Origin: an uncultured Oscillospiraceae bacterium
Lineage (GTDB): Bacteria > Bacillota > Clostridia > Oscillospirales > Oscillospiraceae
Assembly: GCA_947631395.1 (NCBI GenBank)
Contig: CANRLF010000007.1
Span: 24,521 to 88,520 of the forward strand
Direction: 5' to 3'
DNA: 64,000 bases
Position 1 is the first letter of the stretch. Every line of letters starts with the position of its first letter. Shown one piece after another: positions 51,904 through 60,604 of the stretch. The notes beneath the pieces are model-generated. The model worked only from the letters and a program-made list of their open reading frames with translations, did no database searches and had not been told where the DNA came from. The position numbers were made by a program, and so were the translations under genes.

Positions 51904-52647
51904 ATGTCCGATACGCTCTCAAGGACCGCCATGCTCCTCGGCAAGGCCAACATGGACAGGCTCAAGGACTCCCGCGTGGCCGTGTTCGGCCTGGGCGGCG
52001 TTGGCGGCTACGCGGTGGAGGCCCTCGCCCGCTCCGGCGTCGGGGCCCTCGACCTCATAGACCACGACGTGTTCTCCCGGAGCAATATAAACCGCCAGCT
52101 CCACGCCCTCCACTCCACCGTCGGCATGTACAAGGCCGACGCGGCCAAGGCCCGTGTGCTGGATATAAACCCCTCGGCCCGCGTCAACGCCATACGTCTC
52201 TTTTTCACTCCGGACACCTCCGGCGACCTGGACTTTTCCGCCTATGACTGCGTGCTTGACGCCATCGACACCGTATCCGGCAAGCTCGAGCTCATAACCA
52301 GAGCCCACGCCGCCGGTGTGCCCGTCATCTCCGCCATGGGCTGCGGCAACAAGCTCGACCCCACGAAGCTCGAGGTGGCGGACATATTCGACACCGCCTT
52401 CGACCCCCTTGCCCGGATAATGCGAAAGGAGCTCCGCCGCCGCGGAGTCGACCGCCTTACCGTTGTCTACTCAAAGGAGCCCGCCCTGCGCCCCTCCGGC
52501 CCGGAGGCCCTCGAGGCCGCCGCCGAAAATCCCGGCCGGCGCGACGTGCCCGGCAGTACCGCCTTCGTCCCCGCCGCCGCGGGGCTGATAATGGCCGCCC
52601 AGGCCGTCAGGCTCCTTTTAGGGGAAAATTTCCCCAAGCCCCTATAA
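51904..52647 (+). CDS. tcdA: tRNA threonylcarbamoyladenosine dehydratase (TcdA/CsdL)
   Basis: The 247-residue E1-like protein has the ATP-binding VAVFGLGGVGGYAVEALARSG, DHDVFSRSNINRQ, DAIDTVSGKLELI, and MGCGNKLDPT. It cyclises t6A37 of tRNA to ct6A. All main motifs of the ThiF/MoeB/TcdA family for adenylation are intact. It is coupled to the preceding small gene. Confidence 0.93.
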   Translation: MSDTLSRTAMLLGKANMDRLKDSRVAVFGLGGVGGYAVEALARSGVGALDLIDHDVFSRSNINRQLHALHSTVGMYKADAAKARVLDINPSARVNAIRLFFTPDTSGDLDFSAYDCVLDAIDTVSGKLELITRAHAAGVPVISAMGCGNKLDPTKLEVADIFDTAFDPLARIMRKELRRRGVDRLTVVYSKEPALRPSGPEALEAAAENPGRRDVPGSTAFVPAAAGLIMAAQAVRLLLGENFPKPL

Positions 52648-52742
52648 AATTTTTCCTTTCCCGGGAACTTTTCGTATGTATATGTAGTCTTAATCCAGGA
52701 CACCCCAAGATATGGGTAAATACCTGAAGGGAGAACATACAT

Positions 52743-53597
52743 ATGAAAAAGCTCCTCACGGTCCTGCTGGCCGTCGCCCTGGTCCTCTCTCTTGCCGCCT
52801 GCGCCGCCTCCGACGCCGGCAAGGCCCCCGACGGACCGGACAGTTCCAACACCGACAGCACCGGCGATAACAATACCCCCGCCGAGCCCAATAAGCCCGA
52901 CAACGAAAGCAAACCCGCCGACGAGAACAAGCCCGCCGACGAAAATAAGCCCGCCGACGAGAACAAGCCCGCCGACGAAAACAAACCCGCCGAGCCCACG
53001 ACTCCCGACGAGCCCACAACTCCCGACGAGCCCACAACTCCCGACGAGCCCACAACTCCCGACGAGCCCACAACTCCTGACGACCCCGACGAGCCCGAGG
53101 ACCCCGACAAGCCCGACGTCCCCGGCTTCGGCGGCCCCGGCTTCCATCTCGGGCCCGGCGGCATCATCACCCCCGGCGGCAACGGCGGCGAGGAAAATAA
53201 GGACGTCCCCGTGACCGACGCCGGCGACCTGGTCGACAGGCTCGCCGCCATTTGCGAGGGCATCGTATCCGAAGCATGCTTTACGGAATCGCTGAGGAAC
53301 TCAGGCTCCTTCACCAACTATTTTGGCGGAAAGGTCACCTACACCGAAGGTATGCGCGTGGCGATGAACCTGCCCAGCTTCAACATCGATAAGCATGTAG
53401 TCATGCTCATAGAAGTCCCCAATGGTGAGGACGCCGCGGATTACGCGAAAAATCTCTACGCCAACGCTGATCCCAACTGGACGATTTGCGGCGGTCCCGC
53501 CGAGTCCGTCCAGTACGCCGTTAAGGACAGGCTTGTGCTTTTTGTAATGTCATCCACCGAGATCGCGGACGCGGTCGTCGCCGCTTTCAACGGTTGA
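52743..53597 (+). CDS. Secreted lipoprotein with low-complexity linker and conserved C-terminal domain (paralogue 1)
   Basis: Signal peptide MKKLLTVLLAVALVLSLAAC (lipobox LAAC). The linker has tandem KPADEN and TTPDEP repeats, about five copies each, then a Pro/Gly stretch. The C-terminal domain (~residues 160-284: DLVDRLAAICEGIVSE...VLFVMSSTEIADAVVAAFNG) resembles the next gene's mature part. The domain is unknown to me. The two genes are adjacent, with a 41-base gap. Confidence 0.7.
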   Translation: MKKLLTVLLAVALVLSLAACAASDAGKAPDGPDSSNTDSTGDNNTPAEPNKPDNESKPADENKPADENKPADENKPADENKPAEPTTPDEPTTPDEPTTPDEPTTPDEPTTPDDPDEPEDPDKPDVPGFGGPGFHLGPGGIITPGGNGGEENKDVPVTDAGDLVDRLAAICEGIVSEACFTESLRNSGSFTNYFGGKVTYTEGMRVAMNLPSFNIDKHVVMLIEVPNGEDAADYAKNLYANADPNWTICGGPAESVQYAVKDRLVLFVMSSTEIADAVVAAFNG

Positions 53598-53638
53598 GAT
53601 AATCACTTTTAGCGAATTTTGAAAAGGAGAAATGAAAA

Positions 53639-54142
53639 ATGAAAAAGGTAATCGCACTGATCCTGGCCCTGATGATGGTTCTGGCCCTGGCCGCCTGTGG
53701 CGGCGACGGGGACAAGGGTTCCGTCTCCAACCTCACCGACGAGCAGCTCGTGGAGAAGCTCTCCGCTATCTGCGACGGCAAGACCGGGGAAATGCCCGTG
53801 GAGACCACCTCCTTTGCCGCTCTGAAGGAGAACGGCTTTGAGACAGACGGGCTCTTCAAGAACTGGTTCAACAACATGGACGTCCCCGCCGGCGCCAAGA
53901 TCGCCGTCAACCAGCCCATAATGGGCCAGGCCCACGTGGTGCTGCTCATCCAGCCCGCCGAGGGCCAGAGCGCGAACGACCTGAAGGCCGAGCTTGAAAA
54001 GAACGCCAACCCCGGCTGGATGATCTGCATGACCGCCGACTCCGTAGGCTCCGCCGTAAAGGACGGCCTCATCCTCTTTGTTATGACCTCCAGCGAGCTG
54101 GGTCTTGACGCCCAGACCTTCATCGACGCCTTCAACGCCTGA
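53639..54142 (+). CDS. Secreted lipoprotein (paralogue 2), unknown function
   Basis: The 167-residue protein has signal peptide MKKVIALILALMMVLALAAC and no long linker. The mature part has LVEKLSAICDGKTGE, ANPGWMICMTADSVG and a C-terminal LILFVMTSSELG...FIDAFN, aligning with the preceding gene. Probably a recent duplication of a small extracellular domain. A terminator follows. Confidence 0.72.
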   Translation: MKKVIALILALMMVLALAACGGDGDKGSVSNLTDEQLVEKLSAICDGKTGEMPVETTSFAALKENGFETDGLFKNWFNNMDVPAGAKIAVNQPIMGQAHVVLLIQPAEGQSANDLKAELEKNANPGWMICMTADSVGSAVKDGLILFVMTSSELGLDAQTFIDAFNA

Positions 54143-54163
54143 CCAAAGCCCAAATGATCGCCG

Positions 54164-54190
54164 AAGGGCGGGTTCCAAACCCGCCCTTTT
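54164..54190 (+). terminator. Terminator-like hairpin of the GGGCGGGTT repeat family
   Basis: AAGGGCGGGTT pairs with AACCCGCCCTT around CCA, then TTTT. The core is the same as the repeat at 11090 and 41262, here used as a terminator. Confidence 0.75.
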
Positions 54191-54225
54191 CGATAACCGA
54201 ACATCTTTTTTAGGGGGAGACGCCC

Positions 54226-55617
54226 ATGTTATTTTCGGGAGCTACATTCCTCTACGTGTTTTTGCCCATAGTCCTGCTCCTGTACGCCCTCGCGCCGGGA
54301 GTAAAATGCAAAAACTACGTACTTCTGATAGCCAGCCTCGTATTTTACTTCTTCGGGGAGCCCATATATGTGCTCCTGCTCATATTCTCCTCGATCTCCG
54401 ACTGGCTCCACAGCATCTACATAGAAAAGCACCGCGGTGAGAAAAAGGCGAAGATAGCCCTCATCTCCAGCATCGCGATCAACCTGGCCATGCTGGGCTT
54501 TTTCAAGTACACCGATTTCCTCATCGGCACGGTCAACTCTGTTTTGGGGGCCTCCATCCCCAAGACCGGTGTGCCCCTGCCCATCGGCATAAGCTTCTTC
54601 ACCTTCCAGACCATGAGCTACACCATCGACGTCTACCGCGGCCGGGCCCACGCCCAGCGGGATCTCGGCACCATGGCCACCTTCGTGTGCCTCTTCCCCC
54701 AGCTCATCGCCGGCCCCATCGTCAGGTATGTTGACGTGGCGGCGGAGCTTGAGGACCGGAAAATGACCCTTGAGAACGTGGCCCTTGGCGTCCGCCGCTT
54801 CGCCTTCGGCCTTGGCAAAAAGGTCCTCATCGCCAACGTCATGGGGGAGCTGACCCAGATCTTCCGTGACTCCGGCGACAAGTCCGTGCTCTTCTACTGG
54901 CTCTACGCCCTGGCCTACGCCCTTCAGATCTACTTCGACTTCTCCGGCTACTCCGATATGGCCATTGGCCTGGGTGCCATGTTCGGCTTTAAATTCCCCG
55001 AGAACTTCAACTACCCCTATATCTCAAAGTCCATAACCGAGTTCTGGCGCCGCTGGCATATGACCCTTGGCGGCTGGTTCCGGGACTATGTGTACATCCC
55101 CCTGGGCGGCAACCGCACCACCAAGCTCAAGTGGCTTCGTAACATCGCCATCGTGTGGATACTAACCGGCGCCTGGCACGGGGCCCAGTGGAATTTCGTC
55201 CTCTGGGGCGTCATGTTCGGGGTACTGCTAATAATCGAGAAGCTCTGGCTCGGGAAAATACTCGAAAAGCTCCCGGCCTTCATCTCCCACCTCTATGTCC
55301 TGTTCCTGGTGGTCATAAGCTTCGTCATCTTCAACGCCGCCGGCCTTCCCGGCGTCGTATCCGACCTTGGCGGGCTCTTCGGCGCGGGGGATCTTCCCCT
55401 CATAAGCTCCGAGGCCCTCTACTACCTCAAGAGCTACGCCGTACCTGTCGTCATCGCCGTCATCGGCGCCACCCCAATACCGAAGATACTCTACAACAAG
55501 CTGACCGAGTGGCCCAAGGTGGCCCTGGAGCCCATCGTCACGGCGGCACTCCTCCTGGTGTCCACCGCCTTCATCATCAACGGCTCCTTCAACCCCTTCC
55601 TCTACTTCAGGTTTTAA
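54226..55617 (+). CDS. MBOAT-family O-acyltransferase (AlgI/DltB-like)
   Basis: The 463-residue polytopic protein has about ten TM segments and the MBOAT signatures FPQLIAGPIVRY, YFDFSGYSDMAIGLG, FPENFNYPY, WRRWHMTLGGWFRDYVYIPLGG and GAWHGAQWNFVLWG, in which the conserved catalytic His is present. MBOAT proteins move acyl groups across the membrane to modify surface polymers. Its partner, encoded 12 bases downstream, is the DHHW protein. The ribosome-binding site is GGGGGAGA. Confidence 0.93.
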   Translation: MLFSGATFLYVFLPIVLLLYALAPGVKCKNYVLLIASLVFYFFGEPIYVLLLIFSSISDWLHSIYIEKHRGEKKAKIALISSIAINLAMLGFFKYTDFLIGTVNSVLGASIPKTGVPLPIGISFFTFQTMSYTIDVYRGRAHAQRDLGTMATFVCLFPQLIAGPIVRYVDVAAELEDRKMTLENVALGVRRFAFGLGKKVLIANVMGELTQIFRDSGDKSVLFYWLYALAYALQIYFDFSGYSDMAIGLGAMFGFKFPENFNYPYISKSITEFWRRWHMTLGGWFRDYVYIPLGGNRTTKLKWLRNIAIVWILTGAWHGAQWNFVLWGVMFGVLLIIEKLWLGKILEKLPAFISHLYVLFLVVISFVIFNAAGLPGVVSDLGGLFGAGDLPLISSEALYYLKSYAVPVVIAVIGATPIPKILYNKLTEWPKVALEPIVTAALLLVSTAFIINGSFNPFLYFRF

Positions 55618-55629
55618 GGAGGTATCGAC

Positions 55630-56745
55630 ATGAAAAAGCTTAAATATATCCTCACCGTCGCCTCCTTCGCCCTTATCATCTTCGGCCTGGCCATAGCCCA
55701 GCTTTTCATACCCGACGCCGACGTGAGCTACTCCGAGCGCCGCGAGCTGACCCAGGCCCCCGAGGTCACCGCCAAGGCCCTATTCAACCGTGAGTTCTCC
55801 GACAAGCTTGAAAGCTACCTTCTTGATCAGTTCCCCGCCCGTGAGTCCTTCCGCCGGCTAAACGCCGTCACCCGGTTCTATGCCCTGCGCCAGCTTGACT
55901 CCAACGGCATCTGGCTTGACGGCGGCACGGTATATAAGAGCGAGAACGTCACCAACGACACCCAGATAGAGTACGCCGCCAGGCTCTATAACGCGGTCAT
56001 CGACTCCTATCTCCGGGACTGCCACGTCTACTGGTCCATAGTCCCCGACAAGAGCTATTTTGCCCAGGACAAGGGCCATCCCCACATAGATTACGACCGC
56101 CTCATCAGCATAATGAAGTCAAACGTGTCGGGTGCCCGATACATCGACATAACCGACACTCTGGACATCGGCAAATATTACCGGACGGATACCCACTGGC
56201 TCCAGCCCAGGCTCTTCGACACCGTTGACCGCCTCGGCGACGCCATGGGCGTCGGCGAGTTCCTGACGGACGAGAGCGAGTACACGCCCCACACCCTCTC
56301 CCCCTTCTACGGAGTGTATCTGGGTCAGGCGGCCCTGCCCATCTCACCCGACGACCTCACATACCTCACCAGCCCCTACACCGACTCCGCCCGGGTGTCC
56401 TACATGTCCAACTCCGGCGTCATGGAGGAAAACCCCGAGGGCGTCTATACCCTCAGCAAATTCGACGGCATGGACGGCTATGACGTGTTCCTTGGCGGCA
56501 CCCAGCCCCTCATCCGGATCGTCAACGAGAACGCCAAGACCGACAGGGAGCTCTACATATTCCGCGACTCCTTCGGCTCCTCCATCGCCCCCCTGTTCAC
56601 CGGCGCCTACTCGAAGATCACCGTCATCGACCTTCGGTACGTCGGCAGTCAGTATCTTTCCAATTTCGTGGAGTTCACTTCAGGCTCTGATGTGCTGTTC
56701 CTGAACTCCACCCTGGTGCTCAACACCGCGATGATAATGCGCTGA
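55630..56745 (+). CDS. DHHW/AlgX-like SGNH O-acetyltransferase partner, membrane-anchored
   Basis: The 371-residue protein has an N-terminal TM anchor (YILTVASFALIIFGLAIAQ), a secreted domain with the motif YRTDTHWLQPRLFDTVDRL (the DxxHW-like site of AlgJ/AlgX-type enzymes) and FRDSFGSSIAPLF (SGNH-type Ser). With the MBOAT protein it would acetylate a surface or secreted polysaccharide or teichoic acid. No polysaccharide synthase is nearby. Ribosome-binding site AAGGAGGTATCGAC. Confidence 0.88.
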   Translation: MKKLKYILTVASFALIIFGLAIAQLFIPDADVSYSERRELTQAPEVTAKALFNREFSDKLESYLLDQFPARESFRRLNAVTRFYALRQLDSNGIWLDGGTVYKSENVTNDTQIEYAARLYNAVIDSYLRDCHVYWSIVPDKSYFAQDKGHPHIDYDRLISIMKSNVSGARYIDITDTLDIGKYYRTDTHWLQPRLFDTVDRLGDAMGVGEFLTDESEYTPHTLSPFYGVYLGQAALPISPDDLTYLTSPYTDSARVSYMSNSGVMEENPEGVYTLSKFDGMDGYDVFLGGTQPLIRIVNENAKTDRELYIFRDSFGSSIAPLFTGAYSKITVIDLRYVGSQYLSNFVEFTSGSDVLFLNSTLVLNTAMIMR

Positions 56746-56771
56746 GAGTGGCGTTTTCAGCAAATTTCCTA

Positions 56772-56800
56772 TTGATTTTGGCGGCAGGAAGTACCATAAT
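56772..56800 (+). promoter_or_regulatory. Putative promoter of the 56833 lipoprotein gene
   Basis: TTGATT (56772-56777), 17 bases, CATAAT (56795-56800). The spacing is ideal, and it is 32 bases from the start codon. Confidence 0.55.
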
Positions 56801-56832
56801 ACACTTATCATTTCTTAAAAGGAGAGGATAAA

Positions 56833-58251
56833 ATGAACCTGACGTTAAAAAGGGCCCTATCCCTTGTTCTCGCGCTGATGCTCCTGTTCTCCGTCGCCGC
56901 CTGCGATAAGGGCGGTGATGACGGGGACGACGAAGGCGGCTCCCTCTTTGACACCATATCCGCAAAGAAGGACCCCGACAAGTACCTCGACGCGGCCTTA
57001 AAGGCCACCATGTCCGACCTTGAGTCCCGCTACTCCGGCTCCCCCATCGCGGCCCTGTCAAAGCTCACCGGCACCTCCGGTGCCCTGGAGTTCAACATGT
57101 CCGCCCAGCAGGACGGCGAGTCCGCCGAGATCGGCGGCACCGCCAACTTCGACCTGGAGGCCGGCAGGCTCCTGCTGGACGCCTACATCGGCTACATGGG
57201 CCAGCGCATTGACGCCAGCCTCTACGGTGATAAGGATTACATCGGCATTTCCGTGCCCATGCTCACCGGCGACCAGGCGTACTATGGCTTTGTCCCCCAC
57301 GACCTCTATGACCAGGTCAGCAACAGCATATTCGCCGACATGTTAGAGGAGGAGGATCTTCAAGTCCTCCGCCAGCTCGACGAGCTCATGGACGCCATGT
57401 CCGATGTCGACGCCTCCTCCGCCCTCAAGGAGCTGGAGGACAGGATCTCCAAGATAGCCGACGACTTCTCAAAGTCCTTCGAGCTCACCGCCGAGGCCGA
57501 GACCGTAACCGTCAACGGCAAGTCCCAGGACGGCTGGGTGGTCAGCACCACCGTCACCCCCGACCAGATCGCCGACCTTTACTCCGCCGTCCTTGACGCC
57601 GTGTTCGACCTCATGGACTCCGACAGCCTCAGCGGCATCATGTCCACCGTGGGCGACCTTGGTGAGCTCAACGACAGCCGCGAGGAGCTCGAGTCCTACG
57701 CCGACGAGCTCCGCGAGCTCGACGGTACTATCGACGTCCTGTTCTACATCGCCGACGGCTCCCTCATCCGCGTAACTCTCGTCCCCTCCGGCCAGAGCGA
57801 CGAGAACAGCATCACCCTTGACTTCTATGAAAACGACAGCGTGACCTTCACCGTGTCCGCCGTCGACGAGGAGCCCGCGATCATCCAGAGCTCCGTCAAG
57901 TCCGGCCGCGGCAGCTATGAGCACGTGCTCACCGTCACCTCCGACGGCCAGACCGTCACCATCTCCGCCGACTGGAAAGACAACCACCTGAGCCTCACCG
58001 CCGCCATGGACGGCCAGACCGCCATCAGCCTCGACGGCGAGTTCGGCGTGTCCTCCGACGGCTTCTACCTCAACGATTGCACCCTCTACGCCGATGACGG
58101 CTCCACGTCCCAGTCCATTGACCTGGACCTCAAATACACCTCCGGCGGCGCCGTCACCACGCCCATGGGCCTTAACAACATCTTCACCATGGACGAGCAG
58201 GACCTTATGGGTCTCATAATGGCTATCGCCTCCGTCGCCGGCGATATGTGA
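56833..58251 (+). CDS. Large secreted lipoprotein, beta-rich, unknown function
   Basis: The 472-residue protein has signal peptide MNLTLKRALSLVLALMLLFSVAAC and an acidic linker, then a long domain with repeating beta strands (IGGTANFDLEAGRLLLDAYIG, VSTTVTPDQIADLYSAVLDAV, HVLTVTSDGQTVTISADWKDN). It resembles the 58389 protein in overall style. No enzyme motif is apparent. A terminator follows directly at 58261. Confidence 0.72.
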   Translation: MNLTLKRALSLVLALMLLFSVAACDKGGDDGDDEGGSLFDTISAKKDPDKYLDAALKATMSDLESRYSGSPIAALSKLTGTSGALEFNMSAQQDGESAEIGGTANFDLEAGRLLLDAYIGYMGQRIDASLYGDKDYIGISVPMLTGDQAYYGFVPHDLYDQVSNSIFADMLEEEDLQVLRQLDELMDAMSDVDASSALKELEDRISKIADDFSKSFELTAEAETVTVNGKSQDGWVVSTTVTPDQIADLYSAVLDAVFDLMDSDSLSGIMSTVGDLGELNDSREELESYADELRELDGTIDVLFYIADGSLIRVTLVPSGQSDENSITLDFYENDSVTFTVSAVDEEPAIIQSSVKSGRGSYEHVLTVTSDGQTVTISADWKDNHLSLTAAMDGQTAISLDGEFGVSSDGFYLNDCTLYADDGSTSQSIDLDLKYTSGGAVTTPMGLNNIFTMDEQDLMGLIMAIASVAGDM

Positions 58252-58260
58252 GCTCTCTCC

Positions 58261-58299
58261 TCCCCCGGCGGATATTGCCCGCCGGGGGAATTTTATTTT
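58261..58299 (+). terminator. Rho-independent terminator
   Basis: TCCCCCGGCGG pairs with CCGCCGGGGGA around a 7-base loop, followed by ATTTTATTTT, 10 bases after the preceding stop. Confidence 0.88.
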
Positions 58300-58388
58300 C
58301 CGAAGTACTCTTTCCTTATGCGCGTAAAAGCGCCAAACCCCGCGTATACTAATGACATTTATACCGATCTTCTTTAAGAGGTGATCTT

Positions 58389-59543
58389 ATGTCTGACCGT
58401 ATCAAAAAAATCATCGCCCTCACCCTGGCCCTCCTGATGACCGCGGGCCTCGCGGCCTGCGCCCGCGGGAACGCCGACGAGCCCGACGCCCCTGTGGACC
58501 CCGGTCCCTCCGACCCCGGTCCCTCCGACCCCGGTCCTACCGATCCCGGCCCTTCCGATCCCGGGCCCTCCGACTCCGGCCCCTCTGAGGCCGGCCCATC
58601 GAAGCCCGAGTCCGACGACAACCTCCGGACACTCATCTCCGCCTTCGAGGCGTCCCTTGAGAAGCTTTCCGCCCTCGAGACCCCCATCGGCAGTCTGCCC
58701 GAGTCCTACACCGCCTCCGGTACCCTGACGTACATTGGCGACGACGACGTAAAGGGCTCTCCCACCCCCTTCACCTTCGCCCGCGGCAGTGATTTCCTGT
58801 CCTTCTCCGCCCCGGAGCTCCTGGGCGACCGCGTCTACTACCTGGACACCGGCGGTGTCGAACAGCTCAAGGGCGCTGTGGAGCCCTATCTTGAGGAGCT
58901 TGACCTCGTGCCCCTCCCCGACGGCTCCGGCTTTACTGCCACCGTCCCCGCGGACAAGGCCGCCGGCCTTCTCTCCGACGGACTTTTGTCCATGCGCGCC
59001 ATTCCCTTCCTCTATGCCGCCATCTCCGGTGACCTGCGCGGTCTGGACCCCGAAAGCGCCATCCGCGCCGCCGTGGACGAGGACGTGAGCGTCACCTTCA
59101 CCCTTTCCGACGGTATGCTCACCGGCGTTGAGTTCACCGGCCCCATAAACGGCAGTGTCGCCCCCGGCGACGAGGGCCTCACCATCGTGTTCGACGGCCT
59201 TGGCGAGCTCACGGTCAGCCTCAGCGAGGGCCTCAGCGCCGCCGGCCGCCTGAGCTACGGCGACGGCACCACCCTCAGTCTGGATCTGGGCTACGCCGGC
59301 GGCCTCAGCTATATCCACTACTCCACCGACGTCACCGGCCTCGGCGTGGAGGGAGATTACAGCTTCGGCAACCTCACCTTCTCCGGCTACGCCTTCACCG
59401 GCAACCGCGGCGACCGCACCCAGATCGACCTCACCATCTCCCTCGATTCCTCCCTCCCCGAGGATGCCGTGCCCCTCACCTCCCTCAGCGCCCAGGAGCT
59501 TGCCGATATATGGTCAAAGCTGAATCAGGGTGACGGCAGGTGA
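58389..59543 (+). CDS. Secreted lipoprotein with Pro/Gly/Ser/Asp repeat linker, unknown function
   Basis: The 384-residue protein has signal peptide MSDRIKKIIALTLALLMTAG..LAAC. The linker repeats DPGPSDPGP-like units (residues ~35-75). The rest is a beta-rich domain with YTASGTLTYIGDDDVKG, GVEFTGPINGSVAPG and an ending LTSLSAQELADIWSKL. It has no recognised motif. Its end overlaps the GIY-YIG gene start by 4 bases (GTGA). Confidence 0.7.
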   Translation: MSDRIKKIIALTLALLMTAGLAACARGNADEPDAPVDPGPSDPGPSDPGPTDPGPSDPGPSDSGPSEAGPSKPESDDNLRTLISAFEASLEKLSALETPIGSLPESYTASGTLTYIGDDDVKGSPTPFTFARGSDFLSFSAPELLGDRVYYLDTGGVEQLKGAVEPYLEELDLVPLPDGSGFTATVPADKAAGLLSDGLLSMRAIPFLYAAISGDLRGLDPESAIRAAVDEDVSVTFTLSDGMLTGVEFTGPINGSVAPGDEGLTIVFDGLGELTVSLSEGLSAAGRLSYGDGTTLSLDLGYAGGLSYIHYSTDVTGLGVEGDYSFGNLTFSGYAFTGNRGDRTQIDLTISLDSSLPEDAVPLTSLSAQELADIWSKLNQGDGR

Positions 59544-59800
59544 AGGACTGGCTCGTCTATATCCTCCGGTGCGGCGACGGGAGCCTCTATACCGGTGTGA
59601 CCAACGACCTCGAAAAGCGCCTCAAGGCCCACAACTCAGGCCGCGGTGCCAAATACACCCGTTCCCACGCCCCCGTAGAGCTCGCCTACTCCGAGCCCGC
59701 CCCCAATAAATCCTCCGCCCTGAAAAGAGAGCTGGAAATAAAGTCCCTCACAAGGGAGCAGAAATTGACCCTAATATCAACAAAGCCCGCTCATGTTTGA
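59540..59800 (+). CDS. GIY-YIG domain protein (UPF0213/YhbQ-like)
   Basis: The 86-residue protein starts at a GTG (VKDWLVYILRCGDG) overlapping the previous stop. It has YILRCGDGSLYTGVTNDLEKRLKAHN, GAKYTRSHAPVEL and FxxRExxIKSL-like SALKRELEIKSLT, the GIY-YIG single-domain family. Members are predicted DNA nucleases with roles in repair or turnover. The terminator at 59782 lies within its end. Confidence 0.9.
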   Translation: MKDWLVYILRCGDGSLYTGVTNDLEKRLKAHNSGRGAKYTRSHAPVELAYSEPAPNKSSALKRELEIKSLTREQKLTLISTKPAHV

Positions 59801-59818
59801 GCGGGCTTTCAGCTTTTT
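59782..59818 (+). terminator. Rho-independent terminator overlapping the end of the GIY-YIG gene
   Basis: AAAGCCCGCTC pairs with GAGCGGGCTTT around ATGTTT, followed by CAGCTTTTT. Confidence 0.85.
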
Positions 59819-59826
59819 CGGCGAGG

Positions 59827-60024
59827 TTATTTATCCTCCCAGAATATTTCATCCAATGTCTTATCAAGTGCCCGGCATATGGCGACGCACAGGTTGATCG
59901 TTGGGTTGTAGTCCCCGCTCTCAATGGCGTTTATAGTCTGCCGGGATACTCCCACCTTCTCCGCCAAAGCCTGCTGACTCAGATCCATCGCCGCCCTTGC
60001 GGCCTTAAGACGCAGATTTTTCAT
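59827..60024 (-). CDS. Short Cro/C1-type HTH regulator
   Basis: The 65-residue protein starts MKNLRLKAARAAMDLSQQ, with the start overlapping the previous stop (ATGA). HTH: LSQQALAEKVGVSRQTINAIE, then the YNPTINLCVAICRALDKTLDEIFW segment of the YgzD/YozG-type small regulators. It follows a four-TM membrane protein, and the pair recurs upstream with a decayed copy of this HTH. Such pairs usually act as a regulator with a membrane-located partner. Confidence 0.85.
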   Translation of the reverse strand: MKNLRLKAARAAMDLSQQALAEKVGVSRQTINAIESGDYNPTINLCVAICRALDKTLDEIFWEDK

Positions 60025-60542
60025 TCCCCGCGCCTCCGGTTTATGAGCATCTTCACAATAAGGCTCAGTAACACCGCGAGGCACTCCGCCGCCAGGGCGA
60101 AATGGACCCAGCAGGGCCCCAGGTGCCCGTCCGTCACCGGCCCCGCCTCGCGGAGCTTCTCGATCCCTCTGCTAAGGCAGATCGCCGCCAGGATACCTGA
60201 GCTTACGAGGGATGCCGGACCGCTGCCCTTCAGTGAGATGAACGCGTCGTGTATCACGCTGTATACCGCCATCACAGCGATGCCGAAAGACATGGCGAAC
60301 ACCGCCGCCTCTGTGGGCGAGATGAACCCCTCCACGGCTGTGTCGAGCACCATGACCCCGAAGCCGGCGGCGATCATGGCGTAAAATCCCCACATGTACG
60401 CCCTGCCCCGTGCCCTGACCTGCCGCTCGTCATACGCCCCGTTCCCTGTCTTGCCCTTACGGTCAGCAGAGCCGAAATAAACAAGAGCCGTAAACCCACC
60501 CACAAGTACAAGCAAAATGATCGGAACCGTCATCCCCGCCAT
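60021..60542 (-). CDS. Four-TM membrane protein of the tandem module (copy 2)
   Basis: The 173-residue protein starts MAGMTVPIILLVLVGGFTALV after GGGGAGGTAATT. It has about four or five TM segments with YDERQVRARGRAYMWGF after TM1, and ends LIVKMLINRRRGE. It is a paralogue of the gene at 60601. I do not recognise a function. Its stop overlaps the HTH gene start. Confidence 0.75.
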   Translation of the reverse strand: MAGMTVPIILLVLVGGFTALVYFGSADRKGKTGNGAYDERQVRARGRAYMWGFYAMIAAGFGVMVLDTAVEGFISPTEAAVFAMSFGIAVMAVYSVIHDAFISLKGSGPASLVSSGILAAICLSRGIEKLREAGPVTDGHLGPCWVHFALAAECLAVLLSLIVKMLINRRRGE

Positions 60543-60564
60543 AATTACCTCCCCTTTCCTGTAT

Positions 60565-60604
60565 CCGGATGCAAAGATTGATTGTCGGGTTGCGGATTTT
60601 TCAT
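60565..60604 (-). pseudogene. Remnant of an HTH regulator gene (decayed)
   Basis: At the stop of the 60601 gene, in the same ATGA overlap as the intact module, ATG AAA AAT (MKN) is followed after a large deletion by AACCCGACAATCAATCTTTG, which in one frame codes NPTINLC. The intact HTH at 59827 has MKN and YNPTINLC at the matching ends. The central HTH helices are missing. The remnant spans ~40 bases. Confidence 0.7.
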
